Assembly (NCBI RefSeq): GCF_013041615.1
Contig: NZ_JABEPQ010000001.1
Coordinates: 1,604,976-1,668,975, forward strand
Length of the DNA stretch: 64,000 nt
Source of the DNA: Knoellia koreensis
Lineage (GTDB): Bacteria > Actinomycetota > Actinomycetes > Actinomycetales > Dermatophilaceae
Direction: 5' to 3'
Positions within the stretch are counted from its first letter, which is position 1, and the number at the start of each line of letters is the position of its first letter. The translations under genes and the position numbers were made by a program. This document shows, piece after piece, positions 7,668-18,318 of the stretch. Below the pieces are notes generated by a model. The model worked only from the letters and a program-made list of their open reading frames with translations, was not told where the DNA came from and did no database searches.

Positions 7668-9406
7668 CGGGTGACCTCGATCGTGGCCAGGTCGACGAAC
7701 CCGCCCAGCGCCTCGTTCGACGCGAGCCCCTTGACGTCGGTGCCCGCCACGAAGAACGAGCGTCGCTGGGCCAGCGCGACGTAGGCGCCGCGGTCGACCA
7801 GCGACTGGTCGAGCTTGCTCCACGCCTCGGCCTGCGCACCGGTGTCGGCCAGGCCCGTGATCCGCGTGATCTCCTTGTCGACACCGGCGTCGGCGAAGCG
7901 CCCGTAGTCGCGTCCGCTGCCCTCGCTGGTGAGGTTGAGGCGGCTGTCGAACAGCGGCTGGATCACCGTGCCGGCCGACGGCCACGACGGCGCCCAGTTG
8001 GCCCAGAAGACGTCGGTCTGGCTGACCCGCTTGGTGTCGGCGATCGTCGTGAAGTAGTCCTTGGCGATCGGCTGCAGCGTCACCGCGAAGCCTGCGTCCT
8101 GCCACCCGTTCATGAGCGCGGCCATCGCCTTGTCGGCGGTCGGCGTGGACCGGTAGGACACCCGGATCTTCACCGGCAGCGTGAGCCCGGAGGACTGCAG
8201 CGCCGCCCGCGCCGCCCCCGTGTCAGGCGCCAGTGGCGTGGTGGCGTCCTTTCGGTGGCCTGGGAGGGCCGGGCCGATGAGGCTGGTCGTGGGCGTGGCG
8301 GCGCTGGAGCCTCCCAGCGCGGCGATGTAGCCGTCCCGGTTGGTCGACAGGGCCAAGGCCTTGCGCACAGCGGGGGTGCGCATGACGCCCTGGGAGAAGT
8401 TGGGTGCGAGGTAGTCGACGAACTGGCTGGGTGGGTTGACCGACCGCTGCCGCAGCCCGCTGTCCGACTGGATGTGCTGCTGCATGGCCGGCGGAGCCGA
8501 GTCGAGGGTCACCGACTGCCGGTGGGCGGGGTCGTCGCTCAGGACCTGCTGCGCAGCGGTCTGTGACTCGGTGCCCTCGACGTAGCGGATCGTCTCTGGC
8601 TGGGCCTTGCGGACAGGGTCAGATCCCTTGTCCCACTTGGGGTTTCGCGTGAACGTGCCACCCGAGCTGGGGTCCCACGCCTTCTGGAGCTGGTACGGTC
8701 CGTTGGAGAACACGGCATACGTGCCGTCCTTGCCCTTGTCCTGCGACTCCTTCACCGGCGCGAAGGACGGCGAAGCCACCACCTCGTTGAAGTCGGCCAT
8801 CGGCGTCGACAGGCGGAAGGTGACCGTCGTTCCCTCGCACGACACGGCCTTGTCGAAGGCCGCGACGGCGGCCTTGTCCGTGGTCGCCGGGCCGGTGTAG
8901 ACGGACGTGCCGTCCGCCTTCCTCGGGATGTCGAGGTATGCCGTCGGGTAGTTGAGCCCCTCGCTCGCCCAGGGCGCGGCGAACGACCGCGAGACGCCGT
9001 GCCGCACGTCCTCGCAGGTGACGGGTGACCCGTCCTGCCAGTTCACCCCGCTGCGCAACGTGAACTTCCACGTCTTCGCGGCGGCGTCGGGCGTGCCCGC
9101 GTCGGTGGCGAGGTCGCCGACGACGGCGCGCTGGGCGGCCGCGTCGGAACCGGCCGGAAAGGCCGTCAGCGTCCGCAGGAAGACCCGGCCGGCAAAGGCC
9201 ATGTCCTGCGCGGACGACATCCGCTGCGGGTCCCACGTGGCCACCGGGCCGAGCGACAGCACCGACAGCTGCCCCTTGACCGCCGTGCTGGCAGCCTCAC
9301 CCGCGCCGCCACCGGAGCACCCGGCGGCGAGCAGCGACACCGCGGCAGCCCCCACGAGCAGCAGGGGACGGCGTCGGGCACGGAGCCGGTTCGCGAACCG
9401 GCTCAC
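7664..9406 (-). CDS. lpqW: LpqW-like family 5 substrate-binding lipoprotein
   Basis: 580 aa with a lipoprotein signal ending LLAAGC (Cys at residue 30) and an SBP_bac_5 fold: LRSGVNWQDGSPVTCEDV near residue 115, GPYQLQKAWDPSSGGTFTRNPKWD in the middle. No permease or ATPase gene accompanies it. In mycobacteria the gene beside typA is lpqW, a periplasmic-binding-like lipoprotein that influences lipomannan/lipoarabinomannan synthesis rather than import. The shared position (3 bp from typA, overlapping mshB) supports orthology, but identity with LpqW is inferred from synteny, not tested by alignment. Confidence 0.72.
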   Translation of the reverse strand: MSRFANRLRARRRPLLLVGAAAVSLLAAGCSGGGAGEAASTAVKGQLSVLSLGPVATWDPQRMSSAQDMAFAGRVFLRTLTAFPAGSDAAAQRAVVGDLATDAGTPDAAAKTWKFTLRSGVNWQDGSPVTCEDVRHGVSRSFAAPWASEGLNYPTAYLDIPRKADGTSVYTGPATTDKAAVAAFDKAVSCEGTTVTFRLSTPMADFNEVVASPSFAPVKESQDKGKDGTYAVFSNGPYQLQKAWDPSSGGTFTRNPKWDKGSDPVRKAQPETIRYVEGTESQTAAQQVLSDDPAHRQSVTLDSAPPAMQQHIQSDSGLRQRSVNPPSQFVDYLAPNFSQGVMRTPAVRKALALSTNRDGYIAALGGSSAATPTTSLIGPALPGHRKDATTPLAPDTGAARAALQSSGLTLPVKIRVSYRSTPTADKAMAALMNGWQDAGFAVTLQPIAKDYFTTIADTKRVSQTDVFWANWAPSWPSAGTVIQPLFDSRLNLTSEGSGRDYGRFADAGVDKEITRITGLADTGAQAEAWSKLDQSLVDRGAYVALAQRRSFFVAGTDVKGLASNEALGGFVDLATIEVTR

Positions 9407-9409
9407 GGG

Positions 9410-11299
9410 TCAGGCGTTGCGCGCCCGGGCAGCGGCGCGGGCGCGCAGGGTCTGGTCGAGCTCGACCTTGCGGATGCGGACCGCGTCGGGGGTCACCTCG
9501 ACGCACTCGTCCTCGCGGCAGAACTCCAGCGACTGCTCCAGGCTCAGCTTGCGGGCCGGCACGATCTTCTCGAAGTTGTCGGCCGAGGAGGCGCGCACGT
9601 TGGTGAGCTTCTTCTCCTTGGTGATGTTGACGTCCATGTCGTCGGCGCGGGAGTTCTCCCCGACGATCATGCCCTCGTAGACCTCGGTGCCCGGCTCGGT
9701 GAACAGCGTGCCGCGCTCTTGGAGGTTGACCATGGCGTATGCCGTGACGGCACCCGCGCGGTCGGCCACGAGCGAGCCGCTGGTGCGGGTCGTGATGGTG
9801 CCGAACCACGGCTCGTAGTCCTCGAACACGTGGTGGGCGATGCCGGTGCCGCGGGTCTCGGTGAGGAACTCGGTCCGGAAGCCGATGAGGCCACGGCTCG
9901 GCACGAGGAACTCCATCCGGATCCAGCCGGTGCCGTGGTTGGTCATCTGCTCCATGCGGCCCTTGCGGGCGGCGAGGATCTGGGTGATGGCGCCGAGGTG
10001 CTCCTCGGGGGTGTCGATCGTGAGGCGCTCGACCGGCTCGTGCAGCTTGCCGTCCACCTGGCGGGTCACCACCTGCGGCTTGCCGACGGTGAGCTCGTAG
10101 CCCTCGCGGCGCATCTGCTCGACGAGGATGGCCAGGGCCAGCTCGCCGCGGCCCTGCACCTCCCAGGTGTCGGGGCGCTCGGTCGGCAGCACCCGCAGCG
10201 AGACGTTGCCGATGAGCTCCTTCTCGAGCCGGTCCTTGACCATGCGCGCGGTGACCTTGGTGCCCTTGGTCGGGCCGCGGCCCACGAGCGGGCTGGTGTT
10301 GGTGCCGATCGTCATCGAGATGGCGGGCTCGTCGACGGTGATCACGGGCAGAGCCACGGGGTTCTCGGCGTCGGCAAGGGTCTCGCCGATCATGATGTCG
10401 GCGATGCCCGCGATGGCGATGATGTCGCCGGGGCCGGCCTGCTCGGCCGGCTTGCGGTCCAGCGCCTCGGTCATGAGCAGCTCGGTGATCTTGACCCGCT
10501 CGGTGCTGCCGTCGGTCTTGATCCACGCGACCTGCTGGCCCTTGCGGATGGTGCCGTTGTGCACGCGCAGCAACGCGAGGCGGCCGAGGAAGTTCGACGC
10601 GTCGAGGTTGGTGACGTGGGCCTGCAGCGGCGCCTCGTCGTCGTACGTCGGCGCGGGGATGGTGTCGAGGATCGTCGCGAACAGCGCCTCGAGGTCGTCG
10701 GCGTCGGGCAGGCCGCCGTCCTCGGGACGGTTCAGCGACGCACGGCCGGCCTTGGCGGAGGCGTAGACGATCGGGAAGTCGATCTGGTCCTCGTCGGCGT
10801 CGAGGTCCATGAACAGCTCGTAGACCTCGTCGACGACCTCGGCGATGCGGCTGTCGGGGCGGTCGACCTTGTTGATGCACAGCACCACGGGCATGCGGGC
10901 GGCGAGCGCCTTGCGCAGCACGAACCGGGTCTGCGGCAGCGGTCCCTCGGAGGCGTCGACCAGCAGGACGACGCCGTCGACCATCGACAGGCCGCGCTCG
11001 ACCTCGCCACCGAAGTCGGCGTGACCGGGGGTGTCGATGATGTTGATGGTGACGCCGTCGGCGAGCCCGGCGTCCACCGCGGCCTTGCCGCCGTAGTGGA
11101 TCGCGGTGTTCTTCGCGAGGATGGTGATGCCCTTCTCGCGCTCGAGGTCACCGGAGTCCATCGCGCGCTCGTCGACGTGCTGGTGCTCGCCGAACGCCCC
11201 CGCCTCCCACAACATCTTGTCGACCAGGGTGGTCTTGCCGTGGTCGACGTGGGCGACGATGGCGACGTTGCGGATGTCGTCGCGGGTCTGTGAAGCCAT
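9410..11299 (-). CDS. typA: translational GTPase TypA/BipA
   Basis: 629 aa starting [11 protein letters not shown] at 11299; an in-frame start 9 nt upstream is less typical. G1 [11 protein letters not shown]2 region REKGITI, G3 DTPGHADF and G4 NKVDRP are all present, followed by EF-G-like domains III and V and a BipA C-terminal domain ([22 protein letters not shown]). The protein binds 70S ribosomes and helps 50S assembly and stress adaptation. It is probably the first gene of the minus-strand run through lpqW, mshB, the flavin reductase and vanW. Confidence 0.95.
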   Translation of the reverse strand: MASQTRDDIRNVAIVAHVDHGKTTLVDKMLWEAGAFGEHQHVDERAMDSGDLEREKGITILAKNTAIHYGGKAAVDAGLADGVTINIIDTPGHADFGGEVERGLSMVDGVVLLVDASEGPLPQTRFVLRKALAARMPVVLCINKVDRPDSRIAEVVDEVYELFMDLDADEDQIDFPIVYASAKAGRASLNRPEDGGLPDADDLEALFATILDTIPAPTYDDEAPLQAHVTNLDASNFLGRLALLRVHNGTIRKGQQVAWIKTDGSTERVKITELLMTEALDRKPAEQAGPGDIIAIAGIADIMIGETLADAENPVALPVITVDEPAISMTIGTNTSPLVGRGPTKGTKVTARMVKDRLEKELIGNVSLRVLPTERPDTWEVQGRGELALAILVEQMRREGYELTVGKPQVVTRQVDGKLHEPVERLTIDTPEEHLGAITQILAARKGRMEQMTNHGTGWIRMEFLVPSRGLIGFRTEFLTETRGTGIAHHVFEDYEPWFGTITTRTSGSLVADRAGAVTAYAMVNLQERGTLFTEPGTEVYEGMIVGENSRADDMDVNITKEKKLTNVRASSADNFEKIVPARKLSLEQSLEFCREDECVEVTPDAVRIRKVELDQTLRARAAARARNA

Positions 11300-11374
11300 G
11301 GTCACCATTGTCTCAGGCTTTTCGGGCGCTCCTGACCACCGGCGCCACGCACGGGCGACAGGTATGCCGCGTGC

Positions 11375-11806
11375 TCACCCCAGCCGGTCGGCGATGACTC
11401 CCACGATGGGGACGTCGGCAGGCAGCCACGACACGGCATACAGTTCGCGGCTGGTGAGCCAGCGCAGGGCGTCGTGGTCCTCGATGGGCGCCACCTCGCC
11501 CTCGGTGACCCGCGCCCAGAAGACGGTCATGGCGAAGGTGTCACCGAGCGGCCAGCGGCCATCCGCGAGCGGGCCGCGCACGACCTCGCCCAGCTCGACC
11601 TCGACCCCCAGCTCCTCACGCAGCTCGCGGTGCAGGGCCTCGACGTCGCTCTCCCCCGGGTCGACCTTGCCACCTGGCAGCTCCCAGCCGCCTGCGAGCG
11701 CCGGCGGCTCGGTGCGGCGCGCCGCGAGCAACCGCGTCGGCCGCTGGAGGTCGTCGACGATCGCGGCACCGACCACCGACCGCAGCGGCGGCGGGCTTTC
11801 GTCCAT
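11375..11806 (-). CDS. NUDIX hydrolase (MutT-like, 8-oxo-dGTP diphosphatase type)
   Basis: 143 aa from ATG 11806. The Nudix box is intact: GGKVDPGESDVEALHRELREELGV, matching GX5EX7REUXEEXGU. RSVVGAAIVDD near the N-terminus and ALRWLTSRELYAVSWLPAD at the end match the small MutT/CTP pyrophosphohydrolase group of actinobacteria. Probable role is sanitising oxidised nucleotides in the cytosol. It ends 75 bp from typA on the same strand and diverges from the peptide transporter operon. Confidence 0.85.
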   Translation of the reverse strand: MDESPPPLRSVVGAAIVDDLQRPTRLLAARRTEPPALAGGWELPGGKVDPGESDVEALHRELREELGVEVELGEVVRGPLADGRWPLGDTFAMTVFWARVTEGEVAPIEDHDALRWLTSRELYAVSWLPADVPIVGVIADRLG

Positions 11807-11982
11807 GGGTCTCACTTTTGTCAATTTTCGTCGTGGGTGGTCTCAGGAACCGTAGTTCTCGCTAGGGTCCCTGACCAACCGCTGAAGGGTGTGCGCACGC
11901 GTGCCCACTCACGGAGGAACACTGCACCACCCCTGGCGCCCCGACCGGGACCGACCAGAGATCGCAGACAAGCGAGGTATTC

Positions 11983-13659
11983 ATGAAGTTCACGCGGAAG
12001 GCAGCACCCGTCGCCGCGACGGCCGCGCTCGCCCTCACCCTGGCCGCCTGTGCGCAGTCGGACCGGAGCAGCGGCAGCAGCTCGAACAGCGGTGGTGGCG
12101 ACGTCAAGGACACCATCACGTTCGGCGCCGCCGGTGCCCCCGAGCTGTTCGACCCCTTCTACGCCACCGACGGTGAGACCTTCCGGGTCACCCGTCAGAT
12201 GATGGAGGGCCTCGTCGGCATCAAGCCCGGCACCGCCGACATCCAGCCCGAGCTGGCCACCAGCTGGGAGTCCTCCTCCGACGGCAAGGAGTGGACCTTC
12301 AAGCTGCGCGACGGCGTGAAGTTCTGGGACGGCGAGCCGTTCAACGCAGCCGCGGTCTGCTACAACTTCGAGCGCATGTTCGACCAGAACGAGGTCGCCG
12401 CCGGTGGCCCCGCCGGTTACTGGGCCGACGTCATGGGTTCCTTCAAGTCCGACGCCGCCAACGCCCTCTACCAGGGCTGCACGCCCAAGGACGACATGAC
12501 CGCGGTCATCAAGATCAGCCGCCCGACCTCGAAGTTCCCGACGGCGCTGTCGCTCGACTCGTTCTCGATGCAGTCGCCCAAGGCGCTCAAGGACGGCGAC
12601 GCCAACAACGTCACCAAGCAGGGTGAGGGCTTCGGCTACCCGGCCTACTCCAAGAACCCCGTTGGCACCGGCCCGTACAAGCTGGACAAGTTCGACGAGG
12701 CCAACAAGACCGTGACGCTCGTCCGCAACGACGACTACTGGGGCGAGAAGGCCAAGACGGCCAAGCTCGTCTTCAAGATCATCCCCGACGAGTCGACCCG
12801 TCGTCAGGAGCTCGAGGCCGGCAGCATCGACGGCTACGACCTGCCGAACCCGGCCGACTGGAAGGGGCTGAAGGACCAGGGCAACAACGTCCTCATCCGC
12901 CCGGCGTTCAACATCCTCTACATGGGTCTGAACCCGCAGAAGAACCCCAAGCTCAAGGACCTCAAGGTCCGTCAGGCCCTCTACTACGCCCTCAACCGTG
13001 ACCAGCTGGTCAAGACCCAGCTGCCCGAGGGTGCGACCGTGGCGACGCAGTTCATGCCCGACACCGTGGCCGGCTACAACAAGAGCCTGAAGCCGTACGA
13101 GTACAACCCGGAGAAGGCCAAGCAGCTCCTCAAGGAGGCGGGCGCCGAGGGCATGACCCTGCTGTTCGCCTACCCGTCGGAGGTCTCGCGGCCCTACATG
13201 CCGGACCCCCAGAAGATCTACGAGGCCCTGCGCGGTGACCTCGAGGCGGTCGGCATCAAGGTCCAGGTCAACACCAAGCCGTGGAACGGTGGCTACCTCG
13301 ACACCGTCGACAACGGCGGCTACGACGCGTGGCTGCTCGGCTGGACCGGTGACTACAACTCGGCCGACAACTTCATCGGCACCTTCTTCGCCAACCTCAA
13401 GGCGAACGACTTCCACACCTCCGCCACCTCCTACGGTGCCCAGCTGTCGAAGGACCTCGACGCGGCCGACTCGATCGTCGACGAGGGCCAGCGCAACGCG
13501 GCATACGAGAAGGTGAACCAGCAGATCATGGAGCAGGACCTGCCGGGTCTGGCGATCAGCCACTCCCCGCCGGCCCTGGTCGTCAGCGAGAAGGTCAAGG
13601 GTCTCGTCCCGAGCCCGCTGACCGCCGAGACCTTCTCGACGGTGACCGTGCAGAAGTAA
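11983..13659 (+). CDS. peptide ABC transporter substrate-binding lipoprotein (DppA/OppA type)
   Basis: 558 aa. Signal peptide with lipobox LTLAAC places Cys at residue 23. The SBP_bac_5 domain shows ELATSWESSSDGKEWTFKLRDGVKFWDG (residues about 85-110), NPVGTGPYKLDKF and GYDAWLLGWTGDYNSADNF. It delivers di- or oligopeptides to the permeases encoded next. A strong hairpin at 13697-13736 separates it from them, which would let the abundant binding protein be made in excess of the permease. Codon use is strongly biased to C-ending codons, consistent with high expression. Confidence 0.9.
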   Translation: MKFTRKAAPVAATAALALTLAACAQSDRSSGSSSNSGGGDVKDTITFGAAGAPELFDPFYATDGETFRVTRQMMEGLVGIKPGTADIQPELATSWESSSDGKEWTFKLRDGVKFWDGEPFNAAAVCYNFERMFDQNEVAAGGPAGYWADVMGSFKSDAANALYQGCTPKDDMTAVIKISRPTSKFPTALSLDSFSMQSPKALKDGDANNVTKQGEGFGYPAYSKNPVGTGPYKLDKFDEANKTVTLVRNDDYWGEKAKTAKLVFKIIPDESTRRQELEAGSIDGYDLPNPADWKGLKDQGNNVLIRPAFNILYMGLNPQKNPKLKDLKVRQALYYALNRDQLVKTQLPEGATVATQFMPDTVAGYNKSLKPYEYNPEKAKQLLKEAGAEGMTLLFAYPSEVSRPYMPDPQKIYEALRGDLEAVGIKVQVNTKPWNGGYLDTVDNGGYDAWLLGWTGDYNSADNFIGTFFANLKANDFHTSATSYGAQLSKDLDAADSIVDEGQRNAAYEKVNQQIMEQDLPGLAISHSPPALVVSEKVKGLVPSPLTAETFSTVTVQK

Positions 13660-13696
13660 CCCGGAGACAGGTGACGTCAGACACCACTTCGGTAAG

Positions 13697-13736
13697 ACTG
13701 TGGCCGCCCCAGCAGCGTCGCTGGGGCGGCCACAGT
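13697..13736 (+). terminator. intra-operon stem-loop after the binding-protein gene
   Basis: Arms 13697-13713 and 13720-13736 (actgtggccgccccagc and its complement) are perfect over 17 bp with a 6-nt loop. No U-tract follows, as is usual in high-GC actinobacteria. It lies 37 bp after the binding-protein stop and 25 bp before the permease start, so it probably acts as a partial terminator or 3' stabiliser that sets binding-protein to permease ratio. Confidence 0.75.
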
Positions 13737-13761
13737 CGCGAGTGAAGGAGAACCACACCCC

Positions 13762-14772
13762 GTGATCAGGTTCATCGTCAGACGACTGCTGCAGATGGTC
13801 GGCGTCGTCTTGATCCTCTCGCTGCTGGTCTTCCTGTGGCTGCGTTCGCTGCCCGGAGGGACCGTGTCGGCCATGCTCGGCGAGCGCGCCACCCCCGAGC
13901 GCCGCGCCGCCCTCGAGAAGGCCCTCGGGCTCGACCAGCCCATCTGGGTGCAGTACTGGGAGTTCCTCAAGCGGGCACTCACCGGCCAGTTCGGCTCGAG
14001 CACCGGCGTGCAACCGGGCACCGACGCCTTCCAGGTCTTCCTGACCCGCTTCCCCGCCACGATCGAGCTGGCGTTCTTCGCCCTCGTCATCGCGGTGGCG
14101 CTCGGCATCCCGTTGGGCTACCTCGCCGCCCGCCGGCGCGGCTCGATCTTCGACAACCTGTCCATCGTCGGCTCGCTCATCGGCATCGCCGTCCCGGTCT
14201 TCTTCCTCGCCTTCCTGCTCAAGTACTGGTTCGCGATCAAGCTGCACTGGCTGCCCGTGTCCGGCCGCCAGGACCCCGACATCAACGCGACCCGGGTGAC
14301 CGGGTTCTTCGTCCTCGACGGCTTGCTGACCCGCGAGTACGACGCGTCGTGGGATGCCATCAAGCACCTGATCCTGCCGTCCCTGGCGCTCGCAACCATC
14401 CCGTTCGCGGTGATCTTCCGCATCACACGCGCGTCCGTGCTCGAGGTGCTGGACGAGGACTACGTGCGCACGGCCGAGTCGAAGGGCTTGACCAACAAGG
14501 TGATCCGCGGCCGGCACGTCCTGCGCAACGCGCTGCTTCCCGTCGTCACCACGATCGGCCTGCAGACCGGTGGCCTGCTCGTCGGCGCCGTCCTCACCGA
14601 GCGCGTGTTCTCCTACGCAGGACTCGGCGAGGCCCTCGCCATCGCCTTCGAGCGTCGTGACTACGCCGTCCTGCAGGTGTGCATCCTGATGGCGGCAGTC
14701 ACCTTCGTCATCGTCAACCTTCTCGTCGACATCGCGTATGCCGTGATCGACCCCCGAGTGCGGACGAGGTGA
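13762..14772 (+). CDS. peptide ABC transporter permease (DppB/OppB type)
   Basis: 336 aa from a GTG with gaaggag 14 nt upstream. An N-terminal helix (MVGVVLILSLLVFLWLRSLPGG) and five further membrane segments are visible. The EAA loop that docks the ATPases reads VRTAESKGLTNKVIRGRHVLRNALLP near residue 240. It forms the translocation pore with the DppC-type protein encoded next, whose GTG overlaps this stop codon. Confidence 0.92.
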   Translation: MIRFIVRRLLQMVGVVLILSLLVFLWLRSLPGGTVSAMLGERATPERRAALEKALGLDQPIWVQYWEFLKRALTGQFGSSTGVQPGTDAFQVFLTRFPATIELAFFALVIAVALGIPLGYLAARRRGSIFDNLSIVGSLIGIAVPVFFLAFLLKYWFAIKLHWLPVSGRQDPDINATRVTGFFVLDGLLTREYDASWDAIKHLILPSLALATIPFAVIFRITRASVLEVLDEDYVRTAESKGLTNKVIRGRHVLRNALLPVVTTIGLQTGGLLVGAVLTERVFSYAGLGEALAIAFERRDYAVLQVCILMAAVTFVIVNLLVDIAYAVIDPRVRTR

Positions 14773-15803
14773 GTCGCGTGCCCAACCCGTTGAACCCGAA
14801 CAGCAAGAAGGACCGCATCGACTCGTTGGCTGCGACGGCGGGCGACCGCCACCGCAGCGGCGACCATGCCCAACCAGGCGGCGGTGTCGCCGTCGCCACG
14901 GTCGACGACGCCGGCCACGTCGAGGAGAGCACCGGTGTGTCGCTGCTGGCCAGCGCATGGCGCCGGCTGCGCCGCAACCCGGTCTTCCTGCTCGGCCTGG
15001 CGATCACGACGATCTTCGTCATCGTCGCGATCTTCGCTCCGTGGCTGGCGCCGCACGACCCCGCCAAGGGCCTGCTCATCACTGAGGTCCGGCAGCAGAC
15101 CAACCCGATCCCGGCAGCCAGGCCCGGGTTCCCGCTCGGGGCCGACAACGCCGGCCGCGACATCTTCTCGCGCCTCATCGTCGGCAGCCGCCAGACCCTC
15201 GTGGTCGGTGTCATGGCAACGCTGTTCGGTTTCCTGGGCGGCCTCACGCTGGGCACCCTGGCCGGTGCCCTGGGCGGCTGGGTCGACTCCCTGGTCATGC
15301 GCATCGTCGACGTCATGCTGTCGATCCCCTCGCTGCTGCTCGCGTTCTCCATCGCCGCGATCGCGGCCCGGCCGAGCCAGTGGACCGTCATCATCGCCAT
15401 CGCCGTGGTCCAGGTGCCGGTCTTCGCCCGGCTGCTACGAGGGTCGATGCTCGCCCAACGCGCCAGCGACCACGTCCTCGCGGCTCGCGCCCTCGGCGTG
15501 AAGCGCTCGGCGATCGTCTTCCGGCACATGCTCCCCAACGCCATGGGACCCGTCATCGTCCAGGCCACCCTCGTGGTCGCGACGTCGATCATCGACGCGG
15601 CCGCGCTGTCGTTCCTCGGCCTCGGCAACCCCGACGACCGTCAGCCCGAGTGGGGTCAGATGCTCGGTGCCGCCCAGAGGTTCATCTACGACTACCCGGC
15701 GCTGGCCATCTGGCCGGCCCTGTGCATCATCGTCGTGGCGCTGGGCTTCACCCTCATGGGCGAGTCCCTGCGCGAAGCCCTCGACCCCAAGAGCAGGAGG
15801 TAG
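14769..15803 (+). CDS. peptide ABC transporter permease (DppC/OppC type)
   Basis: 344 aa from GTG 14769 (GTGA overlap); GTG 14778 is also possible. A long charged N-terminal tail of about 60 residues precedes the OppC_N segment RRNPVFLLGLAITTIFVIVAIF, then ADNAGRDIFSRLIVGSRQTL and the EAA loop LAARALGVKRSAIVFRHMLPN near residue 250. It is the second half of the transmembrane pore. The stop is followed by aggaggtag-type Shine-Dalgarno sequence just before the 15811 GTG. Confidence 0.92.
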   Translation: MSRVPNPLNPNSKKDRIDSLAATAGDRHRSGDHAQPGGGVAVATVDDAGHVEESTGVSLLASAWRRLRRNPVFLLGLAITTIFVIVAIFAPWLAPHDPAKGLLITEVRQQTNPIPAARPGFPLGADNAGRDIFSRLIVGSRQTLVVGVMATLFGFLGGLTLGTLAGALGGWVDSLVMRIVDVMLSIPSLLLAFSIAAIAARPSQWTVIIAIAVVQVPVFARLLRGSMLAQRASDHVLAARALGVKRSAIVFRHMLPNAMGPVIVQATLVVATSIIDAAALSFLGLGNPDDRQPEWGQMLGAAQRFIYDYPALAIWPALCIIVVALGFTLMGESLREALDPKSRR

Positions 15804-15810
15804 GTCGACC

Positions 15811-15915
15811 GTGACCGAGCTGCATTGGCCCTGCTCCTCGCCCTTGCGGGCCGCCCATGCAAAGCGTGGGACCCAACTCCTTCTTCGCTCGTTTCCTCAG
15901 GGAGTCGTCGCATGA
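15811..15915 (+). CDS. short leader ORF overlapping the start of the DppD-type gene
   Basis: 34 codons from GTG 15811, which sits at ideal distance from gaggagg at the end of the upstream permease gene. The reading frame begins VTELHWPCSS and ends GVVA; its TGA overlaps ATG 15912 of the ATPase gene. The 8 bases TGACCGAG occur at both ends (15812-15819 and 15913-15920), as if about 101 bp had been inserted with duplication of the original start. The DNA is related to 3980-4062. Whether the peptide matters is unknown. Confidence 0.4.
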   Translation: MTELHWPCSSPLRAAHAKRGTQLLLRSFPQGVVA

Positions 15916-17038
15916 CCGAGACCATCGAGAACATCCAGACCCGCCGCGGCGAGGATGCCGGGCCCCTGCTGTCGGTGCGCGACCTCAAGGTCACCTTCCA
16001 GCGCTCCGGCGAGCAGCCCTTCGTGGCCGTCGACGGCGTCAGCTTCGACGTGCGCCCGGGCCAGACCGTCGGCCTCGTCGGCGAGTCGGGCTGTGGCAAG
16101 TCCGTCACGTCGCTGGCCATCATGGGCCTGCTCCCCGAGCGCGGGGTGAAGATCGAAGGAGAGGTCCTCTACAACGGCCAGGACCTGCTCAAGCTGTCGC
16201 GCAACCAGATGCGTGACCGCCGCGGCGCCGACCTCGGCATGATCTTCCAGGACCCCTTGTCGTCGCTGAATCCCGTTGTCCCGATTGGCATCCAGGTCAC
16301 CGAGGTGCTCGAGCGCCACCGCGGGCTGTCCCGCAAGGCGGCCACGCCGATCGCCCGCGAGATGCTCGAGAAGGTCGGCATCCCCGACCCGAACCGGCGC
16401 CTCACCGACTACCCCCACCAGCTCTCCGGCGGTATGCGCCAGCGAGCGCTCATTGCCATCGCGCTGGCCGCGCAGCCGCGCGTGCTCATCGCCGACGAGC
16501 CGACCACGGCCCTGGACGTGACGATCCAGGCGCAGATCCTCGCGCTGCTCAAGGAGCTCGTCGAGGACACCGGCACCGCGCTGATCATGATCACCCACGA
16601 CCTCGGCGTCGTCGCCGGGCTCGTCGACCGCGTCAACGTCCTCTACGCCGGCAAGATCGTCGAGCGCGGCAACCGGCACGAGCTGTTCGCCGAACCACGC
16701 CACCCCTACACGTGGGGCCTGCTCAACTCGATCCCCCGTCTCGACGGGACGCGCGGGCAAAAACTCACGCCCATCCCGGGCTCTGTGTCGGACAACCTGC
16801 CCTGGGCGAGCGCGTGCGCCTTCGCGCCGCGGTGCTCCCAACCCATCGAGGTGTGCCGCGAGCAGCAGCCCGAGCTGGTCGAGGAGGGCACCCGCGCGCT
16901 GCGCTGCTTCAACCCGATCGACGACGAGGTCCGAAGCGGCCGCACGCCCGACGCCCAGGCGCCGACCAGCACCCAGCCGCGCGACGCGGCATACCCCACT
17001 GACGACCCGAAGGGCGACCCGACCATGGAGGAGTCGCG

Positions 17039-17042
<4 letters not shown>
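15912..17042 (+). CDS. peptide ABC transporter ATP-binding protein (DppD/OppD type)
   Basis: 376 aa. Walker [11 protein letters not shown]-loop [11 protein letters not shown], signature LSGGMRQR, Walker [13 protein letters not shown] and the oligopeptide C-terminal block [14 protein letters not shown] near residue 310, which in this family can hold an Fe-S cluster. It powers import together with the DppF-type partner. The last 40 residues are acidic and low in complexity. The stop overlaps the next ATG (ATGA). Confidence 0.93.
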
Positions 17043-18193
<1,151 letters not shown>

Positions 18194-18210
18194 CCCGCTC
18201 GCGCTGGCTT

Positions 18211-18254
18211 GCGTCTGCGTGAATGGTGGCCATGGCGACCGTTCGCGCAGACGC
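18211..18254 (+). terminator. hairpin after the peptide-transport operon
   Basis: gcgtctgcgtgaa (18211-18223) and ttcgcgcagacgc (18242-18254) pair over 12 of 13 positions; the 18 bases between them are themselves partly palindromic (gtggccatggcgac). It begins 18 bp after the DppF-type stop and is the likely operon terminator. Confidence 0.6.
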
Positions 18255-18318
18255 TGCCGTATGCCGCGGGAAGGGGAGGCTGTCCTTCGGTGACAACGAC
18301 AGCTCGGGTTGCGAGAGT

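Noticed and set aside
11821-14958. A 1,045-codon minus-strand open frame across the peptide transporter
   Set aside because: Mirror of the binding-protein and permease genes; low-complexity Asp/Val/Gly composition, no recognisable motif.
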